DNA of 64,000 nucleotides from Candidatus Omnitrophota bacterium (GTDB lineage Bacteria > Hinthialibacterota > Hinthialibacteria > OLB16): positions 186,001-250,000 of the forward strand of contig JACKFH010000003.1 in NCBI GenBank assembly GCA_020632575.1. The letters run 5' to 3'. A model generated the notes under the pieces. It did no database searches. It saw only the letters and a program-made list of their open reading frames with translations, and had not been told where the DNA came from. Positions 34,306 through 44,008 of the stretch are shown here, in pieces. Both the position numbers and the translations under genes were made by a program. Position 1 is the first letter of the stretch. Every line of letters starts with the position of its first letter.

Positions 34306-34980
34306 TTGTTCGGCTGGAAAAAGTGGAAACCGGATCCTAAAGAGGAGATGATCCGCAAACAACTCCAGGATCGCGGGATCATGGATTCCCGGGTGCTCGA
34401 GGCGTTTCGCGACATTCCCAGGGAACGGTTTGTCCCCAAGGAAATGCAGGCGCACACCTTCGAGGATCGCCCGCTCCCCATCGGCGCCGGTCAAACCATC
34501 AGCCAACCCTACATGACCGCGTTCATGACCCAACTCCTCGAATTGCGGGACACCTCTCAAGTCCTCGAAATCGGCACCGGGTCGGGCTATCAAACTGCCA
34601 TCCTGGCCAGCATCGCCCGTCGGGTTCACACAGTCGAAAAGATCGAGGAACTCTCCCTTCGCGCGAAGACCACCCTGGACAACCTCGGGTTCAACAACGT
34701 GATCTACCATGTCGCGGATGGCAGCCGCGGTTGCGTTTACCCCGGGCCCTTCGACCAGATTGTGGTCACCGCCGCCGCGCCGGCGATACCCACTCCGCTT
34801 CTCGAGCAGCTCACCGATGGCGGGATCATGGTGGTCCCTGTGGGAGAGAGGACACACCAGATCCTTCTCAAGGTGACTCGCGAAGGACACGATTACCGTC
34901 ACGAGCGCCTTTGCCCCTGTGTCTTCGTTCCCCTGCTAGGCGCCGGGGGATTCCTCGATGAGGATGAAGAAGATTACTGA
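34306..34980 (+). CDS. pcm: Protein-L-isoaspartate O-methyltransferase
   Basis: 224 residues. TTG start with GGAGAGG seven bases ahead. RDIPRERFVP, GAGQTISQPYMTAFMTQLL and the SAM-binding VLEIGTGSGYQTAILA are the three family blocks. It methylates isoaspartyl residues in aged proteins, starting their repair. Pairs with surE. Confidence 0.96.
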   Translation: MFGWKKWKPDPKEEMIRKQLQDRGIMDSRVLEAFRDIPRERFVPKEMQAHTFEDRPLPIGAGQTISQPYMTAFMTQLLELRDTSQVLEIGTGSGYQTAILASIARRVHTVEKIEELSLRAKTTLDNLGFNNVIYHVADGSRGCVYPGPFDQIVVTAAAPAIPTPLLEQLTDGGIMVVPVGERTHQILLKVTREGHDYRHERLCPCVFVPLLGAGGFLDEDEEDY

Positions 34981-34985
34981 CCGCG

Positions 34986-36407
34986 ATGGTTGAGGGGGTA
35001 AAGCCGGAACCCACGCGGAGCGAACCTAAACCCTCCAATCGCCCCCTCCTTCTCGCGGTCTTCATCGCATTGCTCGGCATCCACACCTTTTGCTTGGGAC
35101 GGGAACTCGGTTACACCGAGGACGCCAAACCGATCCTTCAACACGTGGAGAGCGTCTTCCGATTCAAAAGTTTCACCCAACCGATCACCCCCGATGGGGA
35201 TTACTGCATGTACGGCATCGGGATGACCCTTTGGTATCTGCCGATCCGTCTTCTCACCATCGGGTTTCTTCCTCCCGATGAAATCACCCATGAGGTCGCG
35301 TTTTACCTCCGACTCGCCTATATCTACCTCAACACCTTGGCCACCGTTGCGACCGCGACCCTACTTTGCGCTTGGGGTTTGAGTTTGGGTTACTCCAGGA
35401 AAGCCTCGATTCTGGGGGCCTTTTGTTTTTCGCTGGCGACCCTTGCTTTTCCTTACTCGCGTTATGATTTCAGCGAACCGGTGACCGGTTTCTTTCTATT
35501 TGCTGGGATCTATTGCCTTTGGCGCTACCGGGCCGATCGAGTCCTTTATCTCCTCCCGTTATCGGGGGCGCTAATTGCCGCGGGTGCGTTGACTCGGATC
35601 GTGGTCGGTCTGGCGGCGGTCCCCCTTCTGGTTTTGGTGTGGTTTGCGGTCAACCCAAAGTCACGATTTCGGGATTTATTTCTCTTCCTCACCCCTCTTG
35701 GAGTGGGAGCGGCGATCCTGTTCGCCTACGACTACGGCCGATTTGGAAATCCTTTTGAGACCGGATACCCGATCGATTTCGACACCCCCTTGCTGACCGG
35801 GGTTGCGGGACTCCTCTTTTCTTGGGGGCGAGGGCTCGCGATTTATTCGCCGGTCTCCGTGATTGGGTTTGCGGCGCTCTTTCTTTCAAAACGTTTCGAC
35901 CGATGGACCAAGTCATTGACCGCGTTCCTCTTCCTGTTCTTCCTGGTGATTCACGCCAAATGGTCCTACTGGTACGGGGGATGGTGCTGGGGGCCGAGAT
36001 TGCTTCTTCCCGTGCTGCCTTTCGCGGGACTCGGTTTGGTTCATCTGTTTGAAAGAGCCGACCACCGAAGGATCTGGGGCGCCCTTCTTTTCGGGTTCGG
36101 GGGGCTGATCAATCTGTTGGCGGTTTTTGTCCCATTTTCTGTCTTCTACCAAACCGCGATGGTCCATGGGTTCAAGGAGGAATGGCTTCTTTGGCGGAGA
36201 AGGTATTGTCCGCTTCTGAACCATCATGAACTCTTCGCGAGCACCCAAATCGAGGACTACGATTTCGTCTGGTTGGGAGTGAGCCAATGGGGGTGGCCGG
36301 TTCTTCTAATCGGCCTCTTCGGATTGGTTCTCGCGATTGTGGGGATTCGGAGAGTCCGACGGATGGTTTGGTTGGCTGAAACCTCAAATACTGGGGAAAA
36401 GACTTAA
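34986..36407 (+). CDS. Polytopic membrane protein, GT-C glycosyltransferase-like
   Basis: 473 residues with about eleven hydrophobic helices. An early loop (GYTEDAKPILQHVES) and the late WYGGWCWGPRLLLPVLPFAGLG match the ArnT/PMT-like (GT39/GT83) group that uses lipid-linked sugars on the periplasmic side. The catalytic aspartate of the first loop is not certain, so membrane protein with GT-C likeness is the safe call. Starts five bases after pcm. Confidence 0.72.
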   Translation: MVEGVKPEPTRSEPKPSNRPLLLAVFIALLGIHTFCLGRELGYTEDAKPILQHVESVFRFKSFTQPITPDGDYCMYGIGMTLWYLPIRLLTIGFLPPDEITHEVAFYLRLAYIYLNTLATVATATLLCAWGLSLGYSRKASILGAFCFSLATLAFPYSRYDFSEPVTGFFLFAGIYCLWRYRADRVLYLLPLSGALIAAGALTRIVVGLAAVPLLVLVWFAVNPKSRFRDLFLFLTPLGVGAAILFAYDYGRFGNPFETGYPIDFDTPLLTGVAGLLFSWGRGLAIYSPVSVIGFAALFLSKRFDRWTKSLTAFLFLFFLVIHAKWSYWYGGWCWGPRLLLPVLPFAGLGLVHLFERADHRRIWGALLFGFGGLINLLAVFVPFSVFYQTAMVHGFKEEWLLWRRRYCPLLNHHELFASTQIEDYDFVWLGVSQWGWPVLLIGLFGLVLAIVGIRRVRRMVWLAETSNTGEKT

Positions 36408-36486
36408 AAACACCTTCTCTTGTTCGGAAAACCGCCCTCGAATAAACTTTGGGTTTGGTTTCTCTGGAATAGAAAGTCAGACAATT

Positions 36487-37533
36487 GTGTCCGAATTGAG
36501 AAAAGACCCCATCACCGGCCGTTGGGTGATCATCGCCTCCGAGCGATCCAAGCGGCCCAAAGAGTTCGACACCCTGCGTGCCGACCCGCTGCCCGGGGTC
36601 TGCCCGTTTTGCTACGGGAACGAATCGCTGACCCCGCCCGAGGTCCTCTCTTTCCGACATCCCCGCAAGGATCCGGACGAGCCGGACTGGTGGGTGCGTG
36701 TGATCCCGAACAAATACCCCGCGCTCACCGAGGGGGGGGAGCCTCTTCGCAGCGCCGAGGGGATGTACGACATGATCAATGGCGTCGGCGTCCACGAGGT
36801 CATTGTGGAAACCCCTGACCACCAGATCCCGATGGCGGCGCTCCCGGTCGAGCATATCCGCGAGATCATCTGGGCTTATCGTGAAAGGATCAACGACCTC
36901 TCGGCCAACCCGAAGATCGGTTACATCCTCATCTTCAAGAACCATGGCCCATCGGCGGGGGCCTCGCTCGATCACCCGCACACTCAGTTGATCGCCACGC
37001 CAATCGTTCCGGTCCTGGTCGAGGAGGAACTCAAGGGCGCGAAAAAGTATTTCAAGTACAAGGAACGGTGCGCCTTCTGCGACATGATCGCGCATGAGCG
37101 ACGGAAACCGTTGCGTCTGCTGGAGGCGACCGAGTCATTCATCGCGATCGAACCGTTTGCTTCCCGTTTTCCTTTCGAGACATGGATCATGCCCCGTCAC
37201 CACAGTTGTCACTTCAACACGATCCTGGACCGGGAGGTCGAGGATCTGGCCGGGATTCTGAAACGAACTCTGGGGCGGATGTGGAATGTGCTGGACGATC
37301 CCCCCTTCAACTTCATGCTCCATGTGGCCCCGCCGCATGATGAATGCAATCCGTATTACCACTGGCACATCGAGATCATACCGAAGCTCACGACTGTCGC
37401 CGGATTCGAATGGGGGTCGGGGTTCTATATCAACCCGACCTCGCCAGAGGAAGCGTGCCGCTTCCTACGAGACGCTGAATGGGAGGTCCCTTACACGAAG
37501 CCCAACCGGGTTTTCCAGGGACAAAACAAATAG
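36487..37533 (+). CDS. galT: Galactose-1-phosphate uridylyltransferase
   Basis: 348 residues from GTG 36487, the same length as the E. coli enzyme; the longer open frame to 36337 falls in the previous gene. RKDPITGRWVIIASER is the usual N-terminus. Zinc cysteines are in CPFC (39 and 42), and the active-site HPHTQ has the nucleophile His at 165. CAFCDMI adds a second cysteine pair. It swaps UMP between glucose and galactose 1-phosphates in the Leloir pathway; a role in UDP-sugar supply for glycans also fits. Confidence 0.94.
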   Translation: MSELRKDPITGRWVIIASERSKRPKEFDTLRADPLPGVCPFCYGNESLTPPEVLSFRHPRKDPDEPDWWVRVIPNKYPALTEGGEPLRSAEGMYDMINGVGVHEVIVETPDHQIPMAALPVEHIREIIWAYRERINDLSANPKIGYILIFKNHGPSAGASLDHPHTQLIATPIVPVLVEEELKGAKKYFKYKERCAFCDMIAHERRKPLRLLEATESFIAIEPFASRFPFETWIMPRHHSCHFNTILDREVEDLAGILKRTLGRMWNVLDDPPFNFMLHVAPPHDECNPYYHWHIEIIPKLTTVAGFEWGSGFYINPTSPEEACRFLRDAEWEVPYTKPNRVFQGQNK

Positions 37534-37535
37534 AA

Positions 37536-38897
37536 ATGTTCAAAAAAATTCTGGTCGCTAACCGAGGGGAGATCGCCCTTCGAGTTATCCGCGCGAGCCG
37601 CGAGCTCGGCATCCCAACCGTGGCAGTTTATTCTGAGGCCGATCGTGACTCCCTGCATGTCCGATTCGCCGATGAGCACATCTGCATCGGCGCTCCCTCC
37701 GCGAAGGAGAGCTACCTTTCCGTTCCACGGCTCATCGCCGCGGCTGAAATCACCGACGCCGACGCGGTTCATCCGGGGTATGGATTCCTCGCCGAGGACG
37801 CTTCTTTCGCCGAGGTGTGCGAGAGCTGCAACCTCACATTCATTGGGCCCGATCCGAAAGTCATTTCCCAGATGGGGGACAAACTCACCGCTCGAGCGAT
37901 CGCGAAAGACGCGGGCGTTCCGATTCTCCCTTCAAGCGATGGGGCGGTGGCCAACGAGTCCGACGCTCTCGAGATCGCGGAGGAGATCGGTTACCCGGTC
38001 ATTCTCAAAGCTTCGGGCGGAGGCGGCGGTCGAGGAATGCGCATCGCGCGTAATTCCAGCGAACTGACCAAAGCCTACACGACCGCCAAAGCCGAGGCCG
38101 CGGCGGCGTTTAACAATAGCGAGATTTATCTTGAAAAACTGGTCGAAAAGGGACGGCACGTCGAAGTCCAAGTTCTTGGGGATCAATTCGGAAATGTTAT
38201 CCACCTCGGTGAACGCGACTGTTCCTCCCAGCGTCGTTATCAAAAAGTGGTGGAGGAATCTCCGGCGCCGAATCTTCCTCAAGAGGTTCGCGAAAGGATT
38301 TGGGAGGCTGGGGTGCGCTGCGCCAAAGCGGTCGATTATCAGAGCGCGGGGACCATCGAGTTTCTGCTCGCCCCCGATGGCGGTTTCTATTTCCTTGAGA
38401 TGAACACCCGGATCCAGGTCGAACACCCCGTTACGGAAATGGTGACCGGAATCAACATCGTGGCCGAACAGATCCGTGTGGCCGCCGGGAATCCGCTCCG
38501 TTACAAGCAGGACGATGTCAATTTCCGCGGCCACGCGATTGAGTGCCGGATCAACGCCGAGGACCCGGAGAACGGGTTCATGCCCTGCGCGGGCCATCTT
38601 GATGTCTTCAACATCGCCGGTGGGTTCGGGGTCCGAGTCGACACCCACTGCTACAGCGATTACCACATTCCTCCCTATTACGATTCCCTTATCGGCAAGT
38701 TGATTGTCCACGCCGAAAACCGGGAGGAGGCCATCCTGCGGATGAAACGAGCGCTCGATGAATTTGTGATCGAAGGGGTGAAAACTACGATTCCATTTTG
38801 TCAAACGATTATGAATTATCCCGACTTTCGCGAGGGGAATGTCCACACCAAGTATCTGGAGGAGATGCTTGCGGAATCCCGGTTGGTTGGGGCATAA
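37536..38897 (+). CDS. accC: Acetyl-CoA carboxylase, biotin carboxylase subunit
   Basis: 453 residues. MFKKILVANRGEIALRVIRA start, ATP-grasp glycine-rich SGGGGGRGMRIA near 164, the ERDCSSQRRYQKVVEE block and EMNTRIQVEHPVTEMVTG near 290 are complete. It carboxylates biotin on AccB in the first step of fatty-acid synthesis. ATG 37536 lies two bases after the galT stop, implying coupled translation. accB is not in the window. The accC-asp23-amaP order recalls the Firmicutes accB-accC-asp23 cluster. Confidence 0.95.
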   Translation: MFKKILVANRGEIALRVIRASRELGIPTVAVYSEADRDSLHVRFADEHICIGAPSAKESYLSVPRLIAAAEITDADAVHPGYGFLAEDASFAEVCESCNLTFIGPDPKVISQMGDKLTARAIAKDAGVPILPSSDGAVANESDALEIAEEIGYPVILKASGGGGGRGMRIARNSSELTKAYTTAKAEAAAAFNNSEIYLEKLVEKGRHVEVQVLGDQFGNVIHLGERDCSSQRRYQKVVEESPAPNLPQEVRERIWEAGVRCAKAVDYQSAGTIEFLLAPDGGFYFLEMNTRIQVEHPVTEMVTGINIVAEQIRVAAGNPLRYKQDDVNFRGHAIECRINAEDPENGFMPCAGHLDVFNIAGGFGVRVDTHCYSDYHIPPYYDSLIGKLIVHAENREEAILRMKRALDEFVIEGVKTTIPFCQTIMNYPDFREGNVHTKYLEEMLAESRLVGA

Positions 38898-38917
38898 TCG
38901 AAGAGGGAGGCAATCGC

Positions 38918-39352
38918 GTGAAAGGTTTTTTCCAAAACGATTTAGGGCGTGTTTATATCGATCCGGCGATCATCACCCGGCTTTGCGTTCTGCCGGAGCT
39001 CGCCTTGTCCGACGCCTTTGTGCCTCCCCGAGACGGTCCGGTTCCCGACGACGCCTACGCTCAGGTCACCCGCAAGGGGGTGGAGCGTTATGTCCAGGTT
39101 GATTTCACCGACGAGGGCCAGGTGTTGCTCTCCCTGAACCTCCTCGTACGGTATGGTCCCCCAATCCGGTCCTCGGCGGCGCATTTTCAGGAGAAAGTGA
39201 TACGCCGAATCGAGGCTTCGACCGGATTAAAGGTGGCCAAAGTCGACATGAAGGTCGATGGCATCTATCGCCCGACCGCTCCGGCCAAACTCCCTCCGGC
39301 CAAGGAACCCAAGAAGATTGAGATGGACGAACCGGCTGAAGCCAGGACCTGA
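38918..39352 (+). CDS. Asp23/Gls24 family envelope stress protein
   Basis: 144 residues; GTG start seven bases after GGGAGG. Reads VKGFFQNDLGRVYIDPAIIT..., then ERYVQVDFTDEGQVLLSLNLLVRYG, VIRRIEASTGLKVAKVDMKVDGI: the Asp23 domain. In Gram-positives this soluble protein is tethered to the membrane by AmaP, and the next gene encodes an AmaP-like protein overlapping or abutting this one. Confidence 0.88.
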   Translation: MKGFFQNDLGRVYIDPAIITRLCVLPELALSDAFVPPRDGPVPDDAYAQVTRKGVERYVQVDFTDEGQVLLSLNLLVRYGPPIRSSAAHFQEKVIRRIEASTGLKVAKVDMKVDGIYRPTAPAKLPPAKEPKKIEMDEPAEART

Positions 39353-39363
39353 TGGGAGAAGCC

Positions 39364-40008
39364 ATGGACTTCTCCTTCAGAAACCTGGCGCGTGGAGCGG
39401 TTTACGTCTGCATTTTGTGGGTGGGCCTCGAGGGCGTCTGCTTCATTGCCAGCGGTCTGGGCTGGCAGCGCGGTCTGGAGTCGCTTCTCCCCTTCTCCCC
39501 CTTTATGGAAATCGGTTGGGGTCTGCGGATTGTCAGTTGGATCATGGGGATTCTCCTGATCGCTTTGTCGGTCCTCGCTCTGATCCAACCCTGGATTGCA
39601 ACTCACGACGATTCGATTAACCTTCAGAACGAAAAGGGCAAGGTTTGGCTGTCTTCGCGAACTATCTCCGAATACATTCAAAAGAAATCGAGCGAGATCG
39701 AGGAGGTCGACAACCTCCGGGTCAAAGTGAAACCTTCGGGAGAGAAGGTCTCCCTCAATGTGGAGGTCTCTGTGCGGGGGGATTCCCCTCTGCCCGCGGT
39801 CACCGATCGGATTCAGAAGTTCATCGAAAAGGAATTGAAGGAGACGATCGGCGTGGAGAAGGTGGATGGCATCCACATCTACTTCAAGAAGATTGGCGGC
39901 GCCCCTGAGGCGTTGCCCAGCCCGGCATTGAAAGACAGCCCCAAAGCCATCGGCGGTAAAGAGGATGCGGTGGAGACCGAAACGGTCGAGGCGGAAATCG
40001 AGAACTAA
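39364..40008 (+). CDS. amaP: AmaP-like membrane anchor of Asp23
   Basis: About 214 residues (or 218 if the ATG at 39352, overlapping the asp23 stop, is used). GGGAG sits five bases before ATG 39364, which is preferred. Two TM helices (VCILWVGLEGVCFIASGLG and GLRIVSWIMGILLIALSVLAL) are followed by an Asp23-like cytoplasmic domain (KVWLSSRTISEYIQKKSSEIEEVDNLRVKVKPSG...VSVRGDSPLPAVTDRIQ). The arrangement matches the alkaline shock anchor AmaP. Confidence 0.84.
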   Translation: MDFSFRNLARGAVYVCILWVGLEGVCFIASGLGWQRGLESLLPFSPFMEIGWGLRIVSWIMGILLIALSVLALIQPWIATHDDSINLQNEKGKVWLSSRTISEYIQKKSSEIEEVDNLRVKVKPSGEKVSLNVEVSVRGDSPLPAVTDRIQKFIEKELKETIGVEKVDGIHIYFKKIGGAPEALPSPALKDSPKAIGGKEDAVETETVEAEIEN

Positions 40009-40022
40009 GGGTCAGACGATTC

Positions 40023-40793
40023 ATGAACGATTCAACATCAAAGAAAAAAAGGCGTCGTCGCAGAGGGGGCTCCCGTCGCAAAGGCAAATCCGATAAGGCC
40101 CAAACGCCAGAAACGACAGCCAAGGCCCCTCAAACCAAGGAATCCGGCGGGTCCTCCAAGGGGAGAGGCTCTTCTCAGAAAAAAGGCGGACGCTCCGGGC
40201 GGCGCGATGACTCCCGAGCAAAGGGGAACAAAGCGCCCGCGGCGGAGAGTTTCGCCGACATGGTCGCGGCCTACCCGCCTGAGTACAGCCGTCTTCCCGA
40301 GTTCATCAAGCAGTGTCGCCATCAGCGCGGCAAAGAGGATGAGTTTACCGAGGATGAATTCTTTTATTTTATCACCACGAGTATCGAGACTCTGACCGAG
40401 GATAAACTCGACGAACTCTATTTCTCCAAGTATGCCGAACCTCTCAAGGAGATCCGCCTGCGCGAGGGGCTGGAAGAGGATCATTTTTGGAAGCCCGATG
40501 ATCCCTCGATGCCCGAGGATTACCGCCAATTGCTGGATGAGTTCCGAACCGAGAAACGCGAGATCCTCGCGAAGATGTTTCAAAACTTCGGAGAGTCCGA
40601 ACTCGGCGAGATGGTGGTGGATCGCCACTCCGAATACCTCGAACAACGAGAAAAAGGGAAGGCGGATTTTTACTCCCGGCACAAGTTCGAGGCCGTGCGG
40701 ATGGAGCCCCACGAAATGGACTTGGAGCTCCAAGAAAACATGGGCGAGATGGACGAGGCGCCTGATGAAGAGCCGACCGAGGAATTGTCTTAG
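40023..40793 (+). CDS. Unknown protein: basic N-terminus, acidic helical C-terminus
   Basis: 256 residues. The first 80 are lysine/arginine/serine-rich and disordered (KKKRRRRRGGSRRKG), like nucleic-acid-binding tails. Residues 85-256 are helical and acidic (FTEDEFFYFITTSIETLTEDKLDEL..., ELQENMGEMDEAPDEEPTEEL). It starts 14 bp after amaP with AAGGG ahead, so probably the same operon. No family recognised. The stop TAG coincides with the left arm of a repeat element, so an element insertion may have set the C-terminus. Confidence 0.7.
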   Translation: MNDSTSKKKRRRRRGGSRRKGKSDKAQTPETTAKAPQTKESGGSSKGRGSSQKKGGRSGRRDDSRAKGNKAPAAESFADMVAAYPPEYSRLPEFIKQCRHQRGKEDEFTEDEFFYFITTSIETLTEDKLDELYFSKYAEPLKEIRLREGLEEDHFWKPDDPSMPEDYRQLLDEFRTEKREILAKMFQNFGESELGEMVVDRHSEYLEQREKGKADFYSRHKFEAVRMEPHEMDLELQENMGEMDEAPDEEPTEELS

Positions 40794-40959
40794 AGGGTGT
40801 TTGAAAAGTGGATCCGGGATTATGAACCGGAACGCCGTTGGAGCGGCTTCCAGCCGCGATAACCGGATCTTCGGAATCCACCGAGTCTCCCTCCCTTTCG
40901 CGGCTGGAAGCCGCTCCCACGGCATTGACATTCGCTTCGGCGTTTTTCAAACACCCTCT
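40792..40959. repeat. Nested inverted-repeat (MITE-like) element
   Basis: Outer arms AGAGGGTGTTTGAAAA (40792-40807) and TTTTCAAACACCCTCT (40944-40959) are perfect over 16 bp. Inner arms GGAGCGGCTTCCAGCCGCGA (40840-40859) and TCGCGGCTGGAAGCCGCTCC (40898-40917) are perfect over 20 bp, and each inner arm is itself a hairpin (GCGGCT-TCC-AGCCGC). Total 168 bp with no coding capacity. The left arm overlaps the stop codon of the preceding gene. The inner part recurs at 45115-45197. Confidence 0.75.
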
Positions 40960-41008
40960 TAGGTCCAGCCTGTTAGAGTCTAAACGACGATAATCTCAGA
41001 TCGTCTCC

Positions 41009-44008
41009 TCATTTCTCTGACGAGGCCGAAAACCCATCCACCTCAACTTCCACCAACCGCTCGGGGACCAATTCAACCGGTCCTAACAATCCAGCGGGTT
41101 GAATCCTCCATGCCTCATCCCCGCCGATGCTCTTGAAAAACGGGGTTTGGTTGGTCCGACAGAAACGTTCCTCGGGAGGAAGACGAAGATCTCCGGCGAG
41201 TCGGTTGATCCATTGGTTGACCACCTCGATTTCCAATTGGTTCGCCCCCCTTTTCGCGACCTGAGTGATCTCCACTTCGAATGGAATCTTCCACAGGATG
41301 CCGAGATCCTCTCCATTTAATCGGACACGGGCGAGGTCGCGAACATCCCCTAGATCGAGGTAGAGCGCCTGATTTTCGGAAAGCAGCGCTTCGGGGATTT
41401 GGATCTCTTTTCGGTAGGTCGCCGTTCCCGAATAGTATTTGATTCCCTCCTCCTCGAAATCGGTCCAGGATCGAATCTCCTCGAAAACTTTCTCGGGAGG
41501 CGCGCCCCAACCCTCAGTAAAGGAGACATTCCAGGGGCCCGCCACTTCGACCGACACGGGGACGTCGCTGACTTGGATCGCTTTCTCCCGACCCCTCGGA
41601 TCCACCATTCGACAATCCCCATTCGATCGAACTCTCAATGTCACGGTGTTCGGATCCACTGAATCAACGAAAACGCTCGGAGGATTTCCGGGAAGGTTTC
41701 TGTCTTCGGGCCGATAGATTTCGGCCAGATGGGGGGACTCCTCCTTCGTTTCAAAAACCACAAAGACACTCCCCCACGGAGGAAGCACGATTCTCGCATC
41801 GGTTCGGTGGTCATTCTCCACATACTCCAGACAGGGCGAGACTTCACCGGTATCCGGACTCCAGAGGCTTGGGATTTTCCCCGTCACCCGGAAGGAACAG
41901 ATCGCATCGATCCAGTTCACCGATTCGTTCCTGATAAAATAGACTTCGGTCAAACCCACCTTGCGATGGATCCAATCCATTTCGCCGGACCCATTTTGGA
42001 TTCGAAATTCGAAATCGGGTTCGACACCCTGTTCCTGAAGGACCGTGTTCGCGGTTGAATCTGAATGAACATGGGAGTTACTGGAGTCCCAAACCTTAGG
42101 GACAAGTTCTTTCATCCTCGCAAAATCTTCAGTCGAATTCGACAGACCCGGGAGAGTCTTTGGCGAGGGACCGAGAATTGTCGCGCCCGCTTGAACTAAA
42201 TCGTGAATCTTTTCGAGGACAGGAAGGGGCATGGTCTCGCTGTCGGGAAGCAAGAGGAGTTCGTATTGAACTCCATCGGGAAGGACCAGATGTTCGTCCT
42301 CAACCGACAGCCTTTCGACCAGGGCCTGTGTGTCAATGACATCGTAGTCGTACCCTTCGCTCAAACCGGGTAGCCGGGGCTTCGCTGGAACGTCATGGAA
42401 TTTGGGGAAGAAGTTGGGCGCCTGATCGCCATAGTAGTAGCAAACATCGGCCGCCGATTTCCCCTGTTGAAGCAGATGGGAACAGCGAGCCAGATAGTCG
42501 ATGAAGGGGCGCGCCATCGGCCACCAAGTGACCCGTGGGTTGAGATCGTAGCCCGCGTGGTAGGTTCTTCCCGGAAGCCCCGCCTCGGGAGGACTGTGAG
42601 AGAACCCATGGAAGGTGATTCGATTGAGACCCTCGCAGAAGGCGCGGTCGGCATAGGGTTTGACCACAAAGGGGGAGTCCATCCATCGCCTCCACGTTGT
42701 GAAAGACTCGGCGTCGACAAAGGTTTTGCCATAGACATGTGCCGCGCTGGCGATTTCTTTGATCAGGAACATATTTCGGTGGCGGATCCAAAACTCACCT
42801 CGTGGGATATCGACCGCCCCGAGCGCCTTGATCGCATCGACCGGGCAGGTGTCCCAGATGGGCGGGCCGGGTCCTCCCGCCTCCGCCACCAGATCGAGGC
42901 CGTACTCGTTTAGGATATGACTGGCGGTCCGGTAATGACTTTCGATCAGGAGATCGCTGATCGCGTTGTGGTAATCGTCGATGAATCGCTGTGTCGTCTC
43001 TTGGTCTTGGATGGTCCACCCGGAAAGCGCGGGCAACCAGGGGCGGGGATCGTAGCCATATTGCTCCGTAAAGAATTCGGGGAACCGGAGCGTCCATTGG
43101 ATGCCCCTTTCCAGTTCCATGCTATCGACTTCCATCGACACCAGGGCGCTTTCCTTGGTCTCCTCGGGGGTCATGCCCAATTTGTCCAGGATGTAATGGA
43201 AATGCATCTCGGTCGCTTCGGGGTCGAGGTAATCGAGGAAGGGACCGGTTGAGTTGGGGCTGCCCGCGATGAGTTGCTGGCCGTTGTTGGTCAGGACATA
43301 GCGGTGCACTGCCCAATTTCCTTTGGGGGCCTCCCAATGAAGGTTGCCATCTTTAAACGAACGGCTGAGGTCGATCGCTTGGTCGGTCGATTCGATCGTT
43401 TGGCCGCCATCGAGTGGCAGAGCGAGGATGGCAACTTCTCTGAGGTAGGCCGGTTCGCCATTCGCCTTTCTTGGACAGTTCTTTGGGAGTTCAGGAAGCG
43501 GGATTTCGACAGAGATCTTCTTGGGCCCATCGACCTGAATAGTCGACCAATAGATGTTCTTCCCGGCGAACTCGGGAGTCACCCACGCTCCGCCCGCGTT
43601 CCAACCGCTCGAGGCGACCAGACCCAACTCCAATCCGAGCCGCTTGGCCTCCCGTAGGCAGTGATGAATCGCCTCCAAGGATTCGGGTCCAAGAAAGGGC
43701 GGTCCGTCCGGGACAAATCCGCCGGGGTTTCGGAGCGCCGCGGTGTCCCACATCTCGGCTCCGCCCATCCCCTTGTCTTTCATCTCCTCGAGATCTCGGG
43801 TGAGTTGGTCGAGATCCACCGCCCCGTTCGTCCAATCCCAATAAGCCCGCGGCTTCGCCGTGAGTGGGGGATTCTTGAATTCCTCGGGAGAAAGGGCCTT
43901 CTCCCCGTTGGGAGCGGACATGGGTTCAGCATCAGCGCCTAGGGTCAACACGATGAGAAAGAAACCCAAAAATCGGTGAATATAAGAAAGCGGCATCGAG
44001 GTTCGCAT
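41009..44008 (-). CDS. Secreted glycoside hydrolase, GH106-like (alpha-L-rhamnosidase)
   Basis: 999 residues. Start 44008; signal peptide MPLSYIHRFLGFFLIVLTLGADA (an alternative start is 43999). The mature N-terminus PPLTAKPRAYWDWTNGAVDLDQLTRDLEEMKDKGMGGAEMW is the GH106 hallmark. A TIM-barrel-like part runs to about residue 450, a beta-galactosidase-trimerisation-like Rossmann segment to about 700, and the C-terminal jelly-roll has YLDLGDVRDLARVRLNGEDLGILWKIPFEVEIT. It should release terminal rhamnose from plant or microbial polysaccharides. Catalytic glutamates were not assigned. Confidence 0.83.
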   Translation of the reverse strand: MRTSMPLSYIHRFLGFFLIVLTLGADAEPMSAPNGEKALSPEEFKNPPLTAKPRAYWDWTNGAVDLDQLTRDLEEMKDKGMGGAEMWDTAALRNPGGFVPDGPPFLGPESLEAIHHCLREAKRLGLELGLVASSGWNAGGAWVTPEFAGKNIYWSTIQVDGPKKISVEIPLPELPKNCPRKANGEPAYLREVAILALPLDGGQTIESTDQAIDLSRSFKDGNLHWEAPKGNWAVHRYVLTNNGQQLIAGSPNSTGPFLDYLDPEATEMHFHYILDKLGMTPEETKESALVSMEVDSMELERGIQWTLRFPEFFTEQYGYDPRPWLPALSGWTIQDQETTQRFIDDYHNAISDLLIESHYRTASHILNEYGLDLVAEAGGPGPPIWDTCPVDAIKALGAVDIPRGEFWIRHRNMFLIKEIASAAHVYGKTFVDAESFTTWRRWMDSPFVVKPYADRAFCEGLNRITFHGFSHSPPEAGLPGRTYHAGYDLNPRVTWWPMARPFIDYLARCSHLLQQGKSAADVCYYYGDQAPNFFPKFHDVPAKPRLPGLSEGYDYDVIDTQALVERLSVEDEHLVLPDGVQYELLLLPDSETMPLPVLEKIHDLVQAGATILGPSPKTLPGLSNSTEDFARMKELVPKVWDSSNSHVHSDSTANTVLQEQGVEPDFEFRIQNGSGEMDWIHRKVGLTEVYFIRNESVNWIDAICSFRVTGKIPSLWSPDTGEVSPCLEYVENDHRTDARIVLPPWGSVFVVFETKEESPHLAEIYRPEDRNLPGNPPSVFVDSVDPNTVTLRVRSNGDCRMVDPRGREKAIQVSDVPVSVEVAGPWNVSFTEGWGAPPEKVFEEIRSWTDFEEEGIKYYSGTATYRKEIQIPEALLSENQALYLDLGDVRDLARVRLNGEDLGILWKIPFEVEITQVAKRGANQLEIEVVNQWINRLAGDLRLPPEERFCRTNQTPFFKSIGGDEAWRIQPAGLLGPVELVPERLVEVEVDGFSASSEK

